Shown here in pieces: positions 5,530 to 12,725 of a stretch of DNA of 14,421 nt. Source of the stretch: Fidelibacterota bacterium UBA6817 (GTDB lineage Bacteria > Fidelibacterota > Fidelibacteria > Fidelibacterales > Fidelibacteraceae). Location: contig DKER01000154.1 in NCBI GenBank assembly GCA_002452555.1, positions 1 to 14,421 on the forward strand, written 5' to 3'. Both the position numbers and the translations under genes were made by a program. The number at the start of each line of letters is the position of its first letter. Position 1 is the first letter of the stretch. The notes beneath the pieces are model-generated. The model saw only the letters and a program-made list of their open reading frames with translations, made no database searches and had not been told where the DNA came from.

Positions 5530-7281
5530 ATGCTTCGTAAATATTATATAAGAGCTCTGATCCTGATTTTACTTTCCGGAACAATGCTTTACGGGGCAAA
5601 TGCTATCAGAGATATTATTTACCATCGATATGATAATCAGGCAGAGATTGAGATGGTTTTTGATGAAGAGAAAATTGATTTTGATGTGTATGGAACATAC
5701 AATCCCCCTCAGATCACGATTGACCTTAGGAATTGTGAGAATAATTTTCGGGGTATGAAAGAGTATGTTTCTTATTCTCCATTGTATCTGTATAAAGTTG
5801 TGGACAGATATAAGATGAAAGATCAGTTTAAACTGATCTTTGATTTCAGTTATCTACCTAAGTATTCTGTTTATCAGGACGGGAAATCGATTTTTTTAAC
5901 CTGGGAACTGGATAAAGATGGAAGTGCTTCTTTTACTGTAAATGAGTATTATTCTCCGTATAAAGCCGGTTTGAATAACAGGGTTACCCTTCAGTTTTCA
6001 AACGCTCCCCTTCCTAATGTGCTCAGACTTTTTGCGATTCAGAATGATCTGAATGTCGTGAATTCAGATAAACTGGAAGGTACGGTTACACTCACATTGA
6101 ATAATGTGCGCGTGCATAATGCCCTGGATGCCATTCTAAAAGTAAACGGCTATAACTGGTTCCAGAATGATGATGTTATTATTGTGAAAGCCAAAGAAGA
6201 TGATGTTGCCGGTGAATTGATGACTCAAGTCTATCGTTTGACTTATGTTGACGGAAAATCTGTTTCTGATGCCATTGAAAATGTTCTCACTGAAAAAGGA
6301 AAGGTCACTGTTTATTCTCCGGCCATCAAAGGCGGCGAATCCGGCAGTCTGGCAGGCGGAACGACCGGCGGGGCAGGCGGGACAGGCGGAGGATTTGGTT
6401 CATCCGGATTTATGGGCGGCGGTATGGGAATGTCCGGCATGGGAGGAACAGGAGGAACCGGCGGCGGTGCCGGAATGATGGGTATGATGAGTATGATGAA
6501 CCTAATGCCCGGTTATGATATGATCCTTGTAACAGATGTTTCATCCAATTTTGCAACGATTGATAAAATTATTGGTCAGCTCGATGTCCAAATACCTCAA
6601 ATCAATATATCTGTTCAATTTGTTGAGACAAAACTGGATATAACCGAAAATATGGGTATTAACTGGAGTGCCCGTGCCAGCCTTCGGGGCGGACCCGGGA
6701 CGGGTGCCGTAGGTTTTCCTTTGGGAAACTGGCAACAGATGGCCATTGCAACATTATCAGCAGTCGAACTCTCGGCTGTTTTTGATCTGCTGACGACATC
6801 CAGTTCATCTAAAATTACACAAAAACCGCAAACGACGACTTTTGATAACCAAATGGCAATCATCAGTGTTGGAACTACGTATCCTGTGTCAGTGACCCAG
6901 CCTGCAACTCAGTACGGCCCGCCGACCACTACGTATGAAGAACAAGAAGTACAGATTGTTCTCATGGTAACACCGCGGGTTAATAATGACAATTACATTT
7001 CTATGGCTGTGAATGCCCAGGTTGAAGCTGTCACCGGATTTACGGGAGAGAATGCGGATCGGCCTATTGTATCAACCAGGACGGCCAATACCAATATCCG
7101 CGTGAAAGATAAAGAAACGCTTCTGATTGGCGGTCTTATACTGGAACAGGATATCGAAACGGTAAAAAGAGTTCCTTTTTTCAGCCGTATTCCATTAATC
7201 AAGCATCTTTTCATTTATAAGAGTGTTACACCTGAACGCAGTGAATTGATGATATTCATTACTCCTACCATTGTACAGTAA
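5530..7281 (+). CDS. pilQ: PilQ/GspD-family secretin, outer-membrane pore
   Basis: The 583-residue protein (587 if the ATG at 5518 is used) begins with a signal peptide, probably cut after ANA (residue 25). A strand-rich AMIN-like region follows (about 30-130; known AMIN domains bind peptidoglycan). Next come an STN/N0 domain (about 150-220), an N1/KH-like domain carrying a Gly/Met-rich insertion (268-328), and the secretin beta-barrel core (about 385-583). The core ends with the conserved family motif VPFFSRIPLIKHLF and ELMIFITPTIV. Secretins form a multimeric gated channel through which the pilus leaves the cell. The single N1 repeat and gene position favour the pilus type (PilQ) over GspD, which usually has several N domains. 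A lipobox is absent and no pilotin gene was seen. The preceding 54-nt gap contains nothing else recognisable. Confidence 0.92.
   Translation: MLRKYYIRALILILLSGTMLYGANAIRDIIYHRYDNQAEIEMVFDEEKIDFDVYGTYNPPQITIDLRNCENNFRGMKEYVSYSPLYLYKVVDRYKMKDQFKLIFDFSYLPKYSVYQDGKSIFLTWELDKDGSASFTVNEYYSPYKAGLNNRVTLQFSNAPLPNVLRLFAIQNDLNVVNSDKLEGTVTLTLNNVRVHNALDAILKVNGYNWFQNDDVIIVKAKEDDVAGELMTQVYRLTYVDGKSVSDAIENVLTEKGKVTVYSPAIKGGESGSLAGGTTGGAGGTGGGFGSSGFMGGGMGMSGMGGTGGTGGGAGMMGMMSMMNLMPGYDMILVTDVSSNFATIDKIIGQLDVQIPQINISVQFVETKLDITENMGINWSARASLRGGPGTGAVGFPLGNWQQMAIATLSAVELSAVFDLLTTSSSSKITQKPQTTTFDNQMAIISVGTTYPVSVTQPATQYGPPTTTYEEQEVQIVLMVTPRVNNDNYISMAVNAQVEAVTGFTGENADRPIVSTRTANTNIRVKDKETLLIGGLILEQDIETVKRVPFFSRIPLIKHLFIYKSVTPERSELMIFITPTIVQ
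6331..6513 (+). repeat. Gly/Met-rich insertion inside the secretin
   Basis: Residues 268-328 of the secretin are a low-complexity insertion made of GG, GGT, GGA and later MMGMM/SMMNLM runs, encoded by a more GC-rich stretch of repeating ggcgga/ggaggaacc units. It interrupts the region between the N1 domain and a strand that resumes with GYDMILVTD. Such flexible loops occur in secretin N domains, but the methionine content is notable. An overlapping +1-shifted frame over the repeat is a shadow and not a gene. Confidence 0.6.
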
Positions 7282-7301
7282 CGATCCTGAAGGAGTCTGA
7301 C

Positions 7302-8366
7302 ATGGCAACTGAAATATACACGCTCTTAAAATTTGCAGTCGAAAATGGTGCTTCTGACCTCCATCTCTGTGTGGGTTCACCACCCATTGTCCGGGTAGAC
7401 GGTGATCTTCTTCGTACCAATCTTGACCCATTGGACAGTACTTTAATTCACTCTTTGGTATATGATGTCATGAGTGACGAACAACGTAAAATCTTTGAAA
7501 CCAGTTGGGAAATTGACTTTTCCAGAGAATTTAAGGGTATTGGACGTTTTCGCGTAAATGTGTATAAGGATATAAACGGTGAAGCTGCCGTTTTTCGAAT
7601 GATCCCAACAAAAGTATTTGATTTCAAACAGTTGGGGTTACCGGATGTTTTGTTAAATATCGCCTCCCAGGAAAAAGGTCTGGTTCTGGTTACAGGTCCG
7701 ACCGGAAGCGGTAAATCAACAACATTATCAACGATTATAGATTATATAAATACAAATTTTAAAAAACATATTATAACAGTTGAAGATCCGGTTGAGTTTG
7801 TCCACAAATCCAATGAAGCATTGGTGAATCAACGGGAAGTCGGGTTTAATACAAAATCTTTTGCCGCTGCATTGCGGAGTGCTCTCCGTGAAGATCCGGA
7901 TGTAATTTTAGTGGGGGAAATGAGGGACCTTGAGACCACCAGCCTTGCCATTACAGCTGCTGAAACAGGGCATTTGGTGTTTGGGACTCTTCATACAAAC
8001 AATGCCCCCAAAACCATCGATCGTGTTATTGATCAGTATCCTGCTAACCAGCAAGCTCAAATTCGGTCCATGTTATCCGAATCTCTCCTTGCCGTTGTAT
8101 CTCAGGTTCTTCTGAAACATGTATCCGGTCGCGGCAGGGTGGCTGCTTATGAAATTATGATCGGAACCAACGGTATTCGGAATCTGATTCGGGAAAATAA
8201 AGTCTTTCAGATCCCCTCAGCTATCCAGACCGGTTCCAATGTTGGGATGGTTTCGCTGGATCAATCCCTGGTCCGGCTTGTCGAAGAAAAGAAAATTGAC
8301 CCCAACACTGCTATACAAAGTGCCAGCAACCCCGGATATGTTAAGAAAAACCTTGGGCTCGAATAA
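7302..8366 (+). CDS. pilT: Type IV pilus retraction ATPase PilT
   Basis: The 354-residue protein has all hallmarks of PilT, the hexameric cytoplasmic ATPase that powers pilus retraction. These are Walker A GPTGSGKST (132-140), the Asp box ITVEDPVEF, Walker B with E206 in ILVGEMRD, and the His box TGHLVFGTLHTNNA. The C-terminal GIRNLIRE motif (from 291) is close to the AIRNLIRE sequence known to be needed for retraction in PilT. It starts after a strong AAGGAG at 6-nt spacing, 20 nt behind the secretin. It lacks the MshEN domain and cysteine motif seen in the extension ATPase at 12726. Length is normal for the family. Confidence 0.95.
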   Translation: MATEIYTLLKFAVENGASDLHLCVGSPPIVRVDGDLLRTNLDPLDSTLIHSLVYDVMSDEQRKIFETSWEIDFSREFKGIGRFRVNVYKDINGEAAVFRMIPTKVFDFKQLGLPDVLLNIASQEKGLVLVTGPTGSGKSTTLSTIIDYINTNFKKHIITVEDPVEFVHKSNEALVNQREVGFNTKSFAAALRSALREDPDVILVGEMRDLETTSLAITAAETGHLVFGTLHTNNAPKTIDRVIDQYPANQQAQIRSMLSESLLAVVSQVLLKHVSGRGRVAAYEIMIGTNGIRNLIRENKVFQIPSAIQTGSNVGMVSLDQSLVRLVEEKKIDPNTAIQSASNPGYVKKNLGLE

Positions 8367-8368
8367 CT

Positions 8369-9466
8369 ATGTATACGATTGACGATTTTCTAAGTGTTAT
8401 GAACCAGGCGAAAGCGTCTGATTTATACCTGACTATAGGAGCATTTCCGATGCTCCGTATCGACGGAAAAATTCTTCCTCTTGAGAAAGAAAAACTAAAC
8501 ATGGATATGTTAAAATCCCTGATGAAAGAGATGCTTACTCCTGCTGATATTGAAAAAGTGATGGAACAAAAAGAACTGGACTTTATCCTGAGTAAACCGG
8601 GAAAAGGTCGTTTCAGGGGGAATGCTTTTTATCAAAGAAATTCACCGGGATTTGTTCTCCGCAGAATTGTAACACAAATACCTACCCTGGATGAACTGAA
8701 TATGCCGACTGTTCTTAAAGACCTGATCATGAGAAAAAAAGGTCTGATTTTGGTAGTGGGAGCTACAGGATCAGGAAAAAGCACTACGATGGCAGCTATG
8801 ATCGACTATCGGAATTCAATGTCAACCGGTCATATTCTTACCATTGAAGATCCTATCGAATTCATTCATAATCACAAAAAAAGCATAGTGAACCAGCGGG
8901 AGGTCGGCATTGATACGCCTACGTATTCCGATGCACTGAAATCAGCTCTTCGTCAGGCTCCCGACCTGATCCTGATCGGTGAAATCAGAGATAGGGAAAC
9001 AATGAGTGCAGCTCTGAATTTTTCAGAAACAGGACACCTTGTTCTCGGAACACTCCATGCTAATAATGCTTATCAGACACTGGAAAGGGTTATGGGATTT
9101 TATCCTCCCGAATTCCATGAAATGATTCGTCTTCAGATGAGTTTGAACCTTCAGGCCGTCGTAGGTCAAAGACTAATTCCCAATATTAATGGTAAACGAA
9201 TCGCTGTTCACGAATTATTGTTGGATTCGGCTCGTGTCAGGGATCTTATTCATAATGGTGAGATTGAGATGATCCGAAATACAATAGAATCCAGCACCCA
9301 TGAGGGAATGATGACCTTTGATCAATGTCTTTACATTAAACATAATGAAGGATTGATCTCTATGGAGGATGCTGTTCGTTTTTCTGACAGACCCAATGAT
9401 CTCCGTCTTAAAATTAAATTAAACAAGTCAACAACGATTGATGACAAAAAAATCGGGATCCGGTAA
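8369..9466 (+). CDS. pilU: Second PilT-family ATPase, PilU-like
   Basis: A 365-residue paralogue follows 2 nt after pilT. It has Walker A GATGSGKST (131-139), ITIEDPIEF, LILIGEIRDRET and TGHLVLGTLHANNAYQTLERV. It lacks the AIRNLIRE retraction motif: the equivalent position reads RVRDLIHN. The C-terminal pattern IESSTHEGMMTFDQCLY resembles PilU, the accessory retraction ATPase that works with PilT. The catalytic motifs look complete. No clear Shine-Dalgarno precedes the ATG at 8369, so translation may depend on coupling with pilT. PilT2 is an equally valid name; the pilU symbol is by resemblance. Confidence 0.85.
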   Translation: MYTIDDFLSVMNQAKASDLYLTIGAFPMLRIDGKILPLEKEKLNMDMLKSLMKEMLTPADIEKVMEQKELDFILSKPGKGRFRGNAFYQRNSPGFVLRRIVTQIPTLDELNMPTVLKDLIMRKKGLILVVGATGSGKSTTMAAMIDYRNSMSTGHILTIEDPIEFIHNHKKSIVNQREVGIDTPTYSDALKSALRQAPDLILIGEIRDRETMSAALNFSETGHLVLGTLHANNAYQTLERVMGFYPPEFHEMIRLQMSLNLQAVVGQRLIPNINGKRIAVHELLLDSARVRDLIHNGEIEMIRNTIESSTHEGMMTFDQCLYIKHNEGLISMEDAVRFSDRPNDLRLKIKLNKSTTIDDKKIGIR

Positions 9467-9488
9467 TGAATTTCCGAATGGTTGAATT

Positions 9489-11405
9489 ATGGCACACGGA
9501 ACACACGTAAAATATGTACTGCTCTATTCTTCTCATATTCAGAAATATGAATCACTGATTGAGGCATTTCATTCAGCCGGTTATTCTGCGCGTGTTATAA
9601 ATGATCCGGAACTTATTAATGGTTCAGAACTCATTCATCCTGATTTAGTGTTGTTTGATCCTGATCATGAAAAAGGTGTGCTTGAAGCATACCGGAATTC
9701 AGTAAGTATAAGTTTTTTCCCCCTGGCGGATACTGAATCAGACGTGAACCGGTTTGAGGGTAATTATCCATTTTATGTTATCTGGTCATTGGATTCGGAC
9801 CATTTATCGATTCTGGCAGACCGTCTGATCCGATTTTCCATGCACAGTCAAAAAATTCTCCGGAAAACCCGGGATAATATTGATACAATAAAATACAGCA
9901 TTCTAAACGACATTCTTTTGTCTCTGGATGATCATTTACGTTTATCTGACGCATTGAGTACTGCTTCACGGTATTTTGATTCTATTGCTCATTGTGATAT
10001 CCTTTTTTTCTATTCATTATGGAGCGATAATATTGTTTTATTTAATGGAGAAGGGGTATCTCCCAGACTTAAAGATGCTATTCATACATTATCTAAAAAA
10101 TACCTGTTAGAAAATAATTTCGATATGATTGATCTGATTCCTGATTTTCGATACAGTAATTCAAACGATCCCGTATCAGATGAAGGTATTCGGGATTCTC
10201 TTCTGTTTATGTGCCCCGGAAGCGGCCGTTTTACGGGAATATTGGGTTTGTTGAGTTATCATGAAAACGTTTATACTGAATCAGAATATACCTTTTTTAA
10301 TGAAATGATCTCAGGAATTGAGATGATTCTTAAACATATTGAATCGATAATTCGTAAGAAACAGGAACAACAGTTTTTTTCAGTTTTTGATCAGATCAAT
10401 GATTTGGCGGCTATCATTGATTTTGACAATAATAATGTATATATCAATCAGTGTTTTCAAAATTTAATGGGAGACTATCGGAAAGTTATTCAATTTGATG
10501 ATTTGAAGACGTTTTTTAAGCAGAACTGGGATGCGGTGATTAAAACCTGTTTTGATGAAAAAAAAGTATATCGCCATAAGGTATACATTGGAAACGATCT
10601 TAAAGACCGTCTTGTTTTTGATTCTGTGACTGACAGGTTCAGGAGCCTGCCCTTTGTTGAAAACGGATTGATTCTTGTTGCAAGGGATATTACGGACAAT
10701 CAACGTGTAGAAGAAATTAAAGCCGACCTGATATCCAATGTATCCCATGAATTGAAAACACCGGTTGCAATTGTGAAAGAATATGTTTCTCTCATGGCAG
10801 ACGGAATCGGCGGAATCTTGTCGGATGATCATCAGGAGTTCACTCAGATTATATCCAACAATCTTGAACGCCTTGAACGGTTGATCAATAATGTTTTTGA
10901 TGTCATGAAATCAGATAAAACCAGACGAAAACCACAAATCAGTAAAATTGATATTCATGACTTGATCAAAGAAGTCGTTGATCTGTTCAAAGTCCGTTAC
11001 AGTGCAAAATCCATGATTCTTAATACAGAAATCCGGGATAATCTGCCTGCTATACTTTCAGATAAGGATCTGTTGATTCAAATTCTTGTAAATTTTGTTG
11101 AAAATGCTTATAAATATTCTGATGAGGGAACAGAAGTTATTGTTTATGCAGATGTTACAGATAATAATGAATTTTATGTTGCGGTGAAAGACCATGGTAG
11201 AGGGATTGCCAAAAAGGATCATGATAAAGTCTTTCAACGTTTTTTTCGGACCGGCCTGGACCTTGAACGTCTTCCCGGTGCCGGACTGGGTTTGAGTATC
11301 ACCAAAGATCTGGTGGAACAAATGGGTGGGAAGATTTGGTTTAAAAGCGAGTTGAATAAGGGATCGACGTTTTATGTTAAGATTCCGGTAAGTGCCGGCA
11401 GATGA
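9489..11405 (+). CDS. Soluble histidine kinase: pseudo-receiver, GAF, PAS, HisKA, HATPase
   Basis: The 638-residue protein has no transmembrane helix and should be cytoplasmic. Residues about 7-115 look like a degenerate receiver domain: D57 sits in DLVLFDPD, but the acidic pair at the end of strand 1 is SS and the usual lysine is missing. A GAF-like domain (about 141-285) and a PAS domain (about 297-405) follow, then HisKA with phospho-acceptor H420 in NVSHELKTP. The HATPase_c domain has N539 (VENAYKYS), D568 (DHGRGIA) and the GAGLGLS loop (597-603). It probably autophosphorylates and passes phosphate to the single-domain regulator at 11565. No ligand can be predicted. It lies 22 nt after the PilU-like gene, with no visible ribosome-binding site. 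Its position among motor genes suggests control of pilus activity. Confidence 0.9.
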   Translation: MAHGTHVKYVLLYSSHIQKYESLIEAFHSAGYSARVINDPELINGSELIHPDLVLFDPDHEKGVLEAYRNSVSISFFPLADTESDVNRFEGNYPFYVIWSLDSDHLSILADRLIRFSMHSQKILRKTRDNIDTIKYSILNDILLSLDDHLRLSDALSTASRYFDSIAHCDILFFYSLWSDNIVLFNGEGVSPRLKDAIHTLSKKYLLENNFDMIDLIPDFRYSNSNDPVSDEGIRDSLLFMCPGSGRFTGILGLLSYHENVYTESEYTFFNEMISGIEMILKHIESIIRKKQEQQFFSVFDQINDLAAIIDFDNNNVYINQCFQNLMGDYRKVIQFDDLKTFFKQNWDAVIKTCFDEKKVYRHKVYIGNDLKDRLVFDSVTDRFRSLPFVENGLILVARDITDNQRVEEIKADLISNVSHELKTPVAIVKEYVSLMADGIGGILSDDHQEFTQIISNNLERLERLINNVFDVMKSDKTRRKPQISKIDIHDLIKEVVDLFKVRYSAKSMILNTEIRDNLPAILSDKDLLIQILVNFVENAYKYSDEGTEVIVYADVTDNNEFYVAVKDHGRGIAKKDHDKVFQRFFRTGLDLERLPGAGLGLSITKDLVEQMGGKIWFKSELNKGSTFYVKIPVSAGR

Positions 11406-11512
11406 CAGTGATACCCGTGACCCCGGAAAAGGCATGCCGGGCTGGTGACTCTCACCCCTTGCCGCTCATCACTTCCCGAAACATTTCGCTGTTCGGGTCT
11501 CCGACTCAACTT
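11406..11512. other. GC-rich hairpin island between kinase and regulator
   Basis: About 58% GC by hand count over 11403-11510, against roughly 40% in the genes either side. It contains three inverted repeats: CCCGG/CCGGG (11422-11426 and 11437-11441), GGTGA/TCACC with a 3-nt loop (11444-11456), and CCCGAA/TTCGGG (11475-11480 and 11492-11497). None is followed by a T-run. A frame on the minus strand through this area overlaps both real genes and is judged a shadow. It may be a small dispersed repeat or a regulatory or mRNA-processing region. The remaining gap to 11564 has AT-richer sequence and the regulator's ribosome-binding site. Confidence 0.5.
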
Positions 11513-11564
11513 ATAACTCAGCAAACGCATATCGAACAAAGAGAGCAAACATAAAGGATGAAAA

Positions 11565-11939
11565 ATGGCAGAATATACCGTTTTGATTGTTGAAGATGAA
11601 CCGGATATGCAGAGAGCAATCAAACTCCGGTTAGAATCTATCGGTTTTAAGGTTGAGACTGCTTCAGACGGGTTGGAAGGACTGCAAAAAATAAAAAAAC
11701 TTGAACCGGATCTTGTTTTACTGGACATTATGCTGCCCAAAATGGATGGTTTTAAGGTTTGTAATATGATCAAATTTGATAAAAAGTATAAAAATATTCC
11801 TATTATTATGCTTTCTGCGAAAAGTGCCCAAAAAGATTTTTATACGGCAAAAAATGTTGGGGCAGATGCATATCTGACAAAACCGTTTACCACGGCTGAG
11901 CTCCTGAAAAAAATTAAGGAAATGTTAATCCATGAATGA
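11565..11939 (+). CDS. Single-domain response regulator (CheY-like)
   Basis: The 124-residue protein is a receiver domain with no output domain. Conserved residues are all present: acidic pair E10/D11 (VEDEPD), phospho-acceptor D54 (LLDIMLP), S84 (MLSAK) and K106 (LTKPF). It should accept phosphate from the adjacent kinase and act by protein-protein contact, as CheY or PilG/PilH-type regulators do, rather than by binding DNA. The partner could be a pilus motor or another kinase or phosphotransfer protein, but that is inference. A good AAAGGA site lies 6 nt before the ATG. Its end overlaps the prepilin peptidase start by 8 nt. Confidence 0.92.
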   Translation: MAEYTVLIVEDEPDMQRAIKLRLESIGFKVETASDGLEGLQKIKKLEPDLVLLDIMLPKMDGFKVCNMIKFDKKYKNIPIIMLSAKSAQKDFYTAKNVGADAYLTKPFTTAELLKKIKEMLIHE

Positions 11940-12711
11940 TGGCTGGATGGGATTAATCGTAACTATACTGGCCGGGCTGGCTCTCGGCAGTTTTGCAAAC
12001 GTGATTATTTACCGTGTTCCCCGGAATAAATCCATAGTCAGACCACGCTCAGCGTGCACAACCTGCGGTAATATGATTCCCTGGTATGATAATATCCCTT
12101 TGGTCAGTTATTTTGTTCTGAGAGGAAAATGCCGGTTTTGCAAGTCCCGGATTTCTATCATGTATCCTTTCGTAGAATTATTGACAGCATTTCTTTTTGG
12201 AATGATTTTCATCGTTTTCGGGCCTGTTCTTGAATCTGTCTGGTACATGTCCTTTGTTTTTATTCTTATTATCACGGCGTTTGTGGACCTGGAACACATG
12301 ATCATTCCCCAGTCATTTGTCAATGCAGGGCTGATTCTGGCCGTATCGGGACTTATCACGTTTTGGGATAACCGCTGGATATCAGCACTGATAGGTGCCC
12401 TTATTACAGCAGGAGTTCTCTATCTGGCCGGAATCCTGGGGAAAGCGATGTTTAACAAGGAAAGTATGGGTTTTGGGGATGTTTTGCTTGGGTTGATTAC
12501 CGGACTCTTTCTGGGTTGGAAATTATCGATCATGATGCTTTTTCTTACGTTTTGCTCAGCAGCGGTTATTCTGCTGATTCTCATGGCTTTTAAAAAAGTC
12601 AAGACCGGCGTGCATGTACCCTTTGGACCTTTTATGGCCCTGGGATCGGTATTGTCACTTTTTTTCGGAGAATATTTAATTGACTTATATATAAATTATG
12701 TCTGGATTTAA
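11932..12711 (+). CDS. pilD: Prepilin leader peptidase/N-methyltransferase PilD
   Basis: The 259-residue integral membrane aspartic protease removes the leader of type IV prepilins and methylates the new N-terminus. It begins with the family motif GLALGSFANVIIYRVPR. It has the cytoplasmic zinc-type cysteine pairs C42/C45 and C67/C70 (linked to the methylation-competent form). The catalytic aspartates are D119 (FVDLEHMIIP) and D183 (MGFGDVLL). Several hydrophobic helices follow, about seven or eight in total. Its start overlaps the response-regulator stop by 8 nt, so the two are translationally coupled. No pilin gene is present in the window, so its substrates must be encoded elsewhere. Confidence 0.95.
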   Translation: MNDGWMGLIVTILAGLALGSFANVIIYRVPRNKSIVRPRSACTTCGNMIPWYDNIPLVSYFVLRGKCRFCKSRISIMYPFVELLTAFLFGMIFIVFGPVLESVWYMSFVFILIITAFVDLEHMIIPQSFVNAGLILAVSGLITFWDNRWISALIGALITAGVLYLAGILGKAMFNKESMGFGDVLLGLITGLFLGWKLSIMMLFLTFCSAAVILLILMAFKKVKTGVHVPFGPFMALGSVLSLFFGEYLIDLYINYVWI

Positions 12712-12725
12712 TCAGGAGTGAATGT

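Noticed and set aside
6245..6478. A 77-codon plus-strand frame inside the secretin.
   Set aside because: It is a shifted reading of the Gly-rich repeat (Ala/Gly/Trp/Glu-rich product) within an obvious secretin gene.
11372..11773. Minus-strand 133-codon frame across the GC-rich gap.
   Set aside because: It overlaps the 3' end of the kinase and half of the response regulator, both strongly supported, and the product has no family features.
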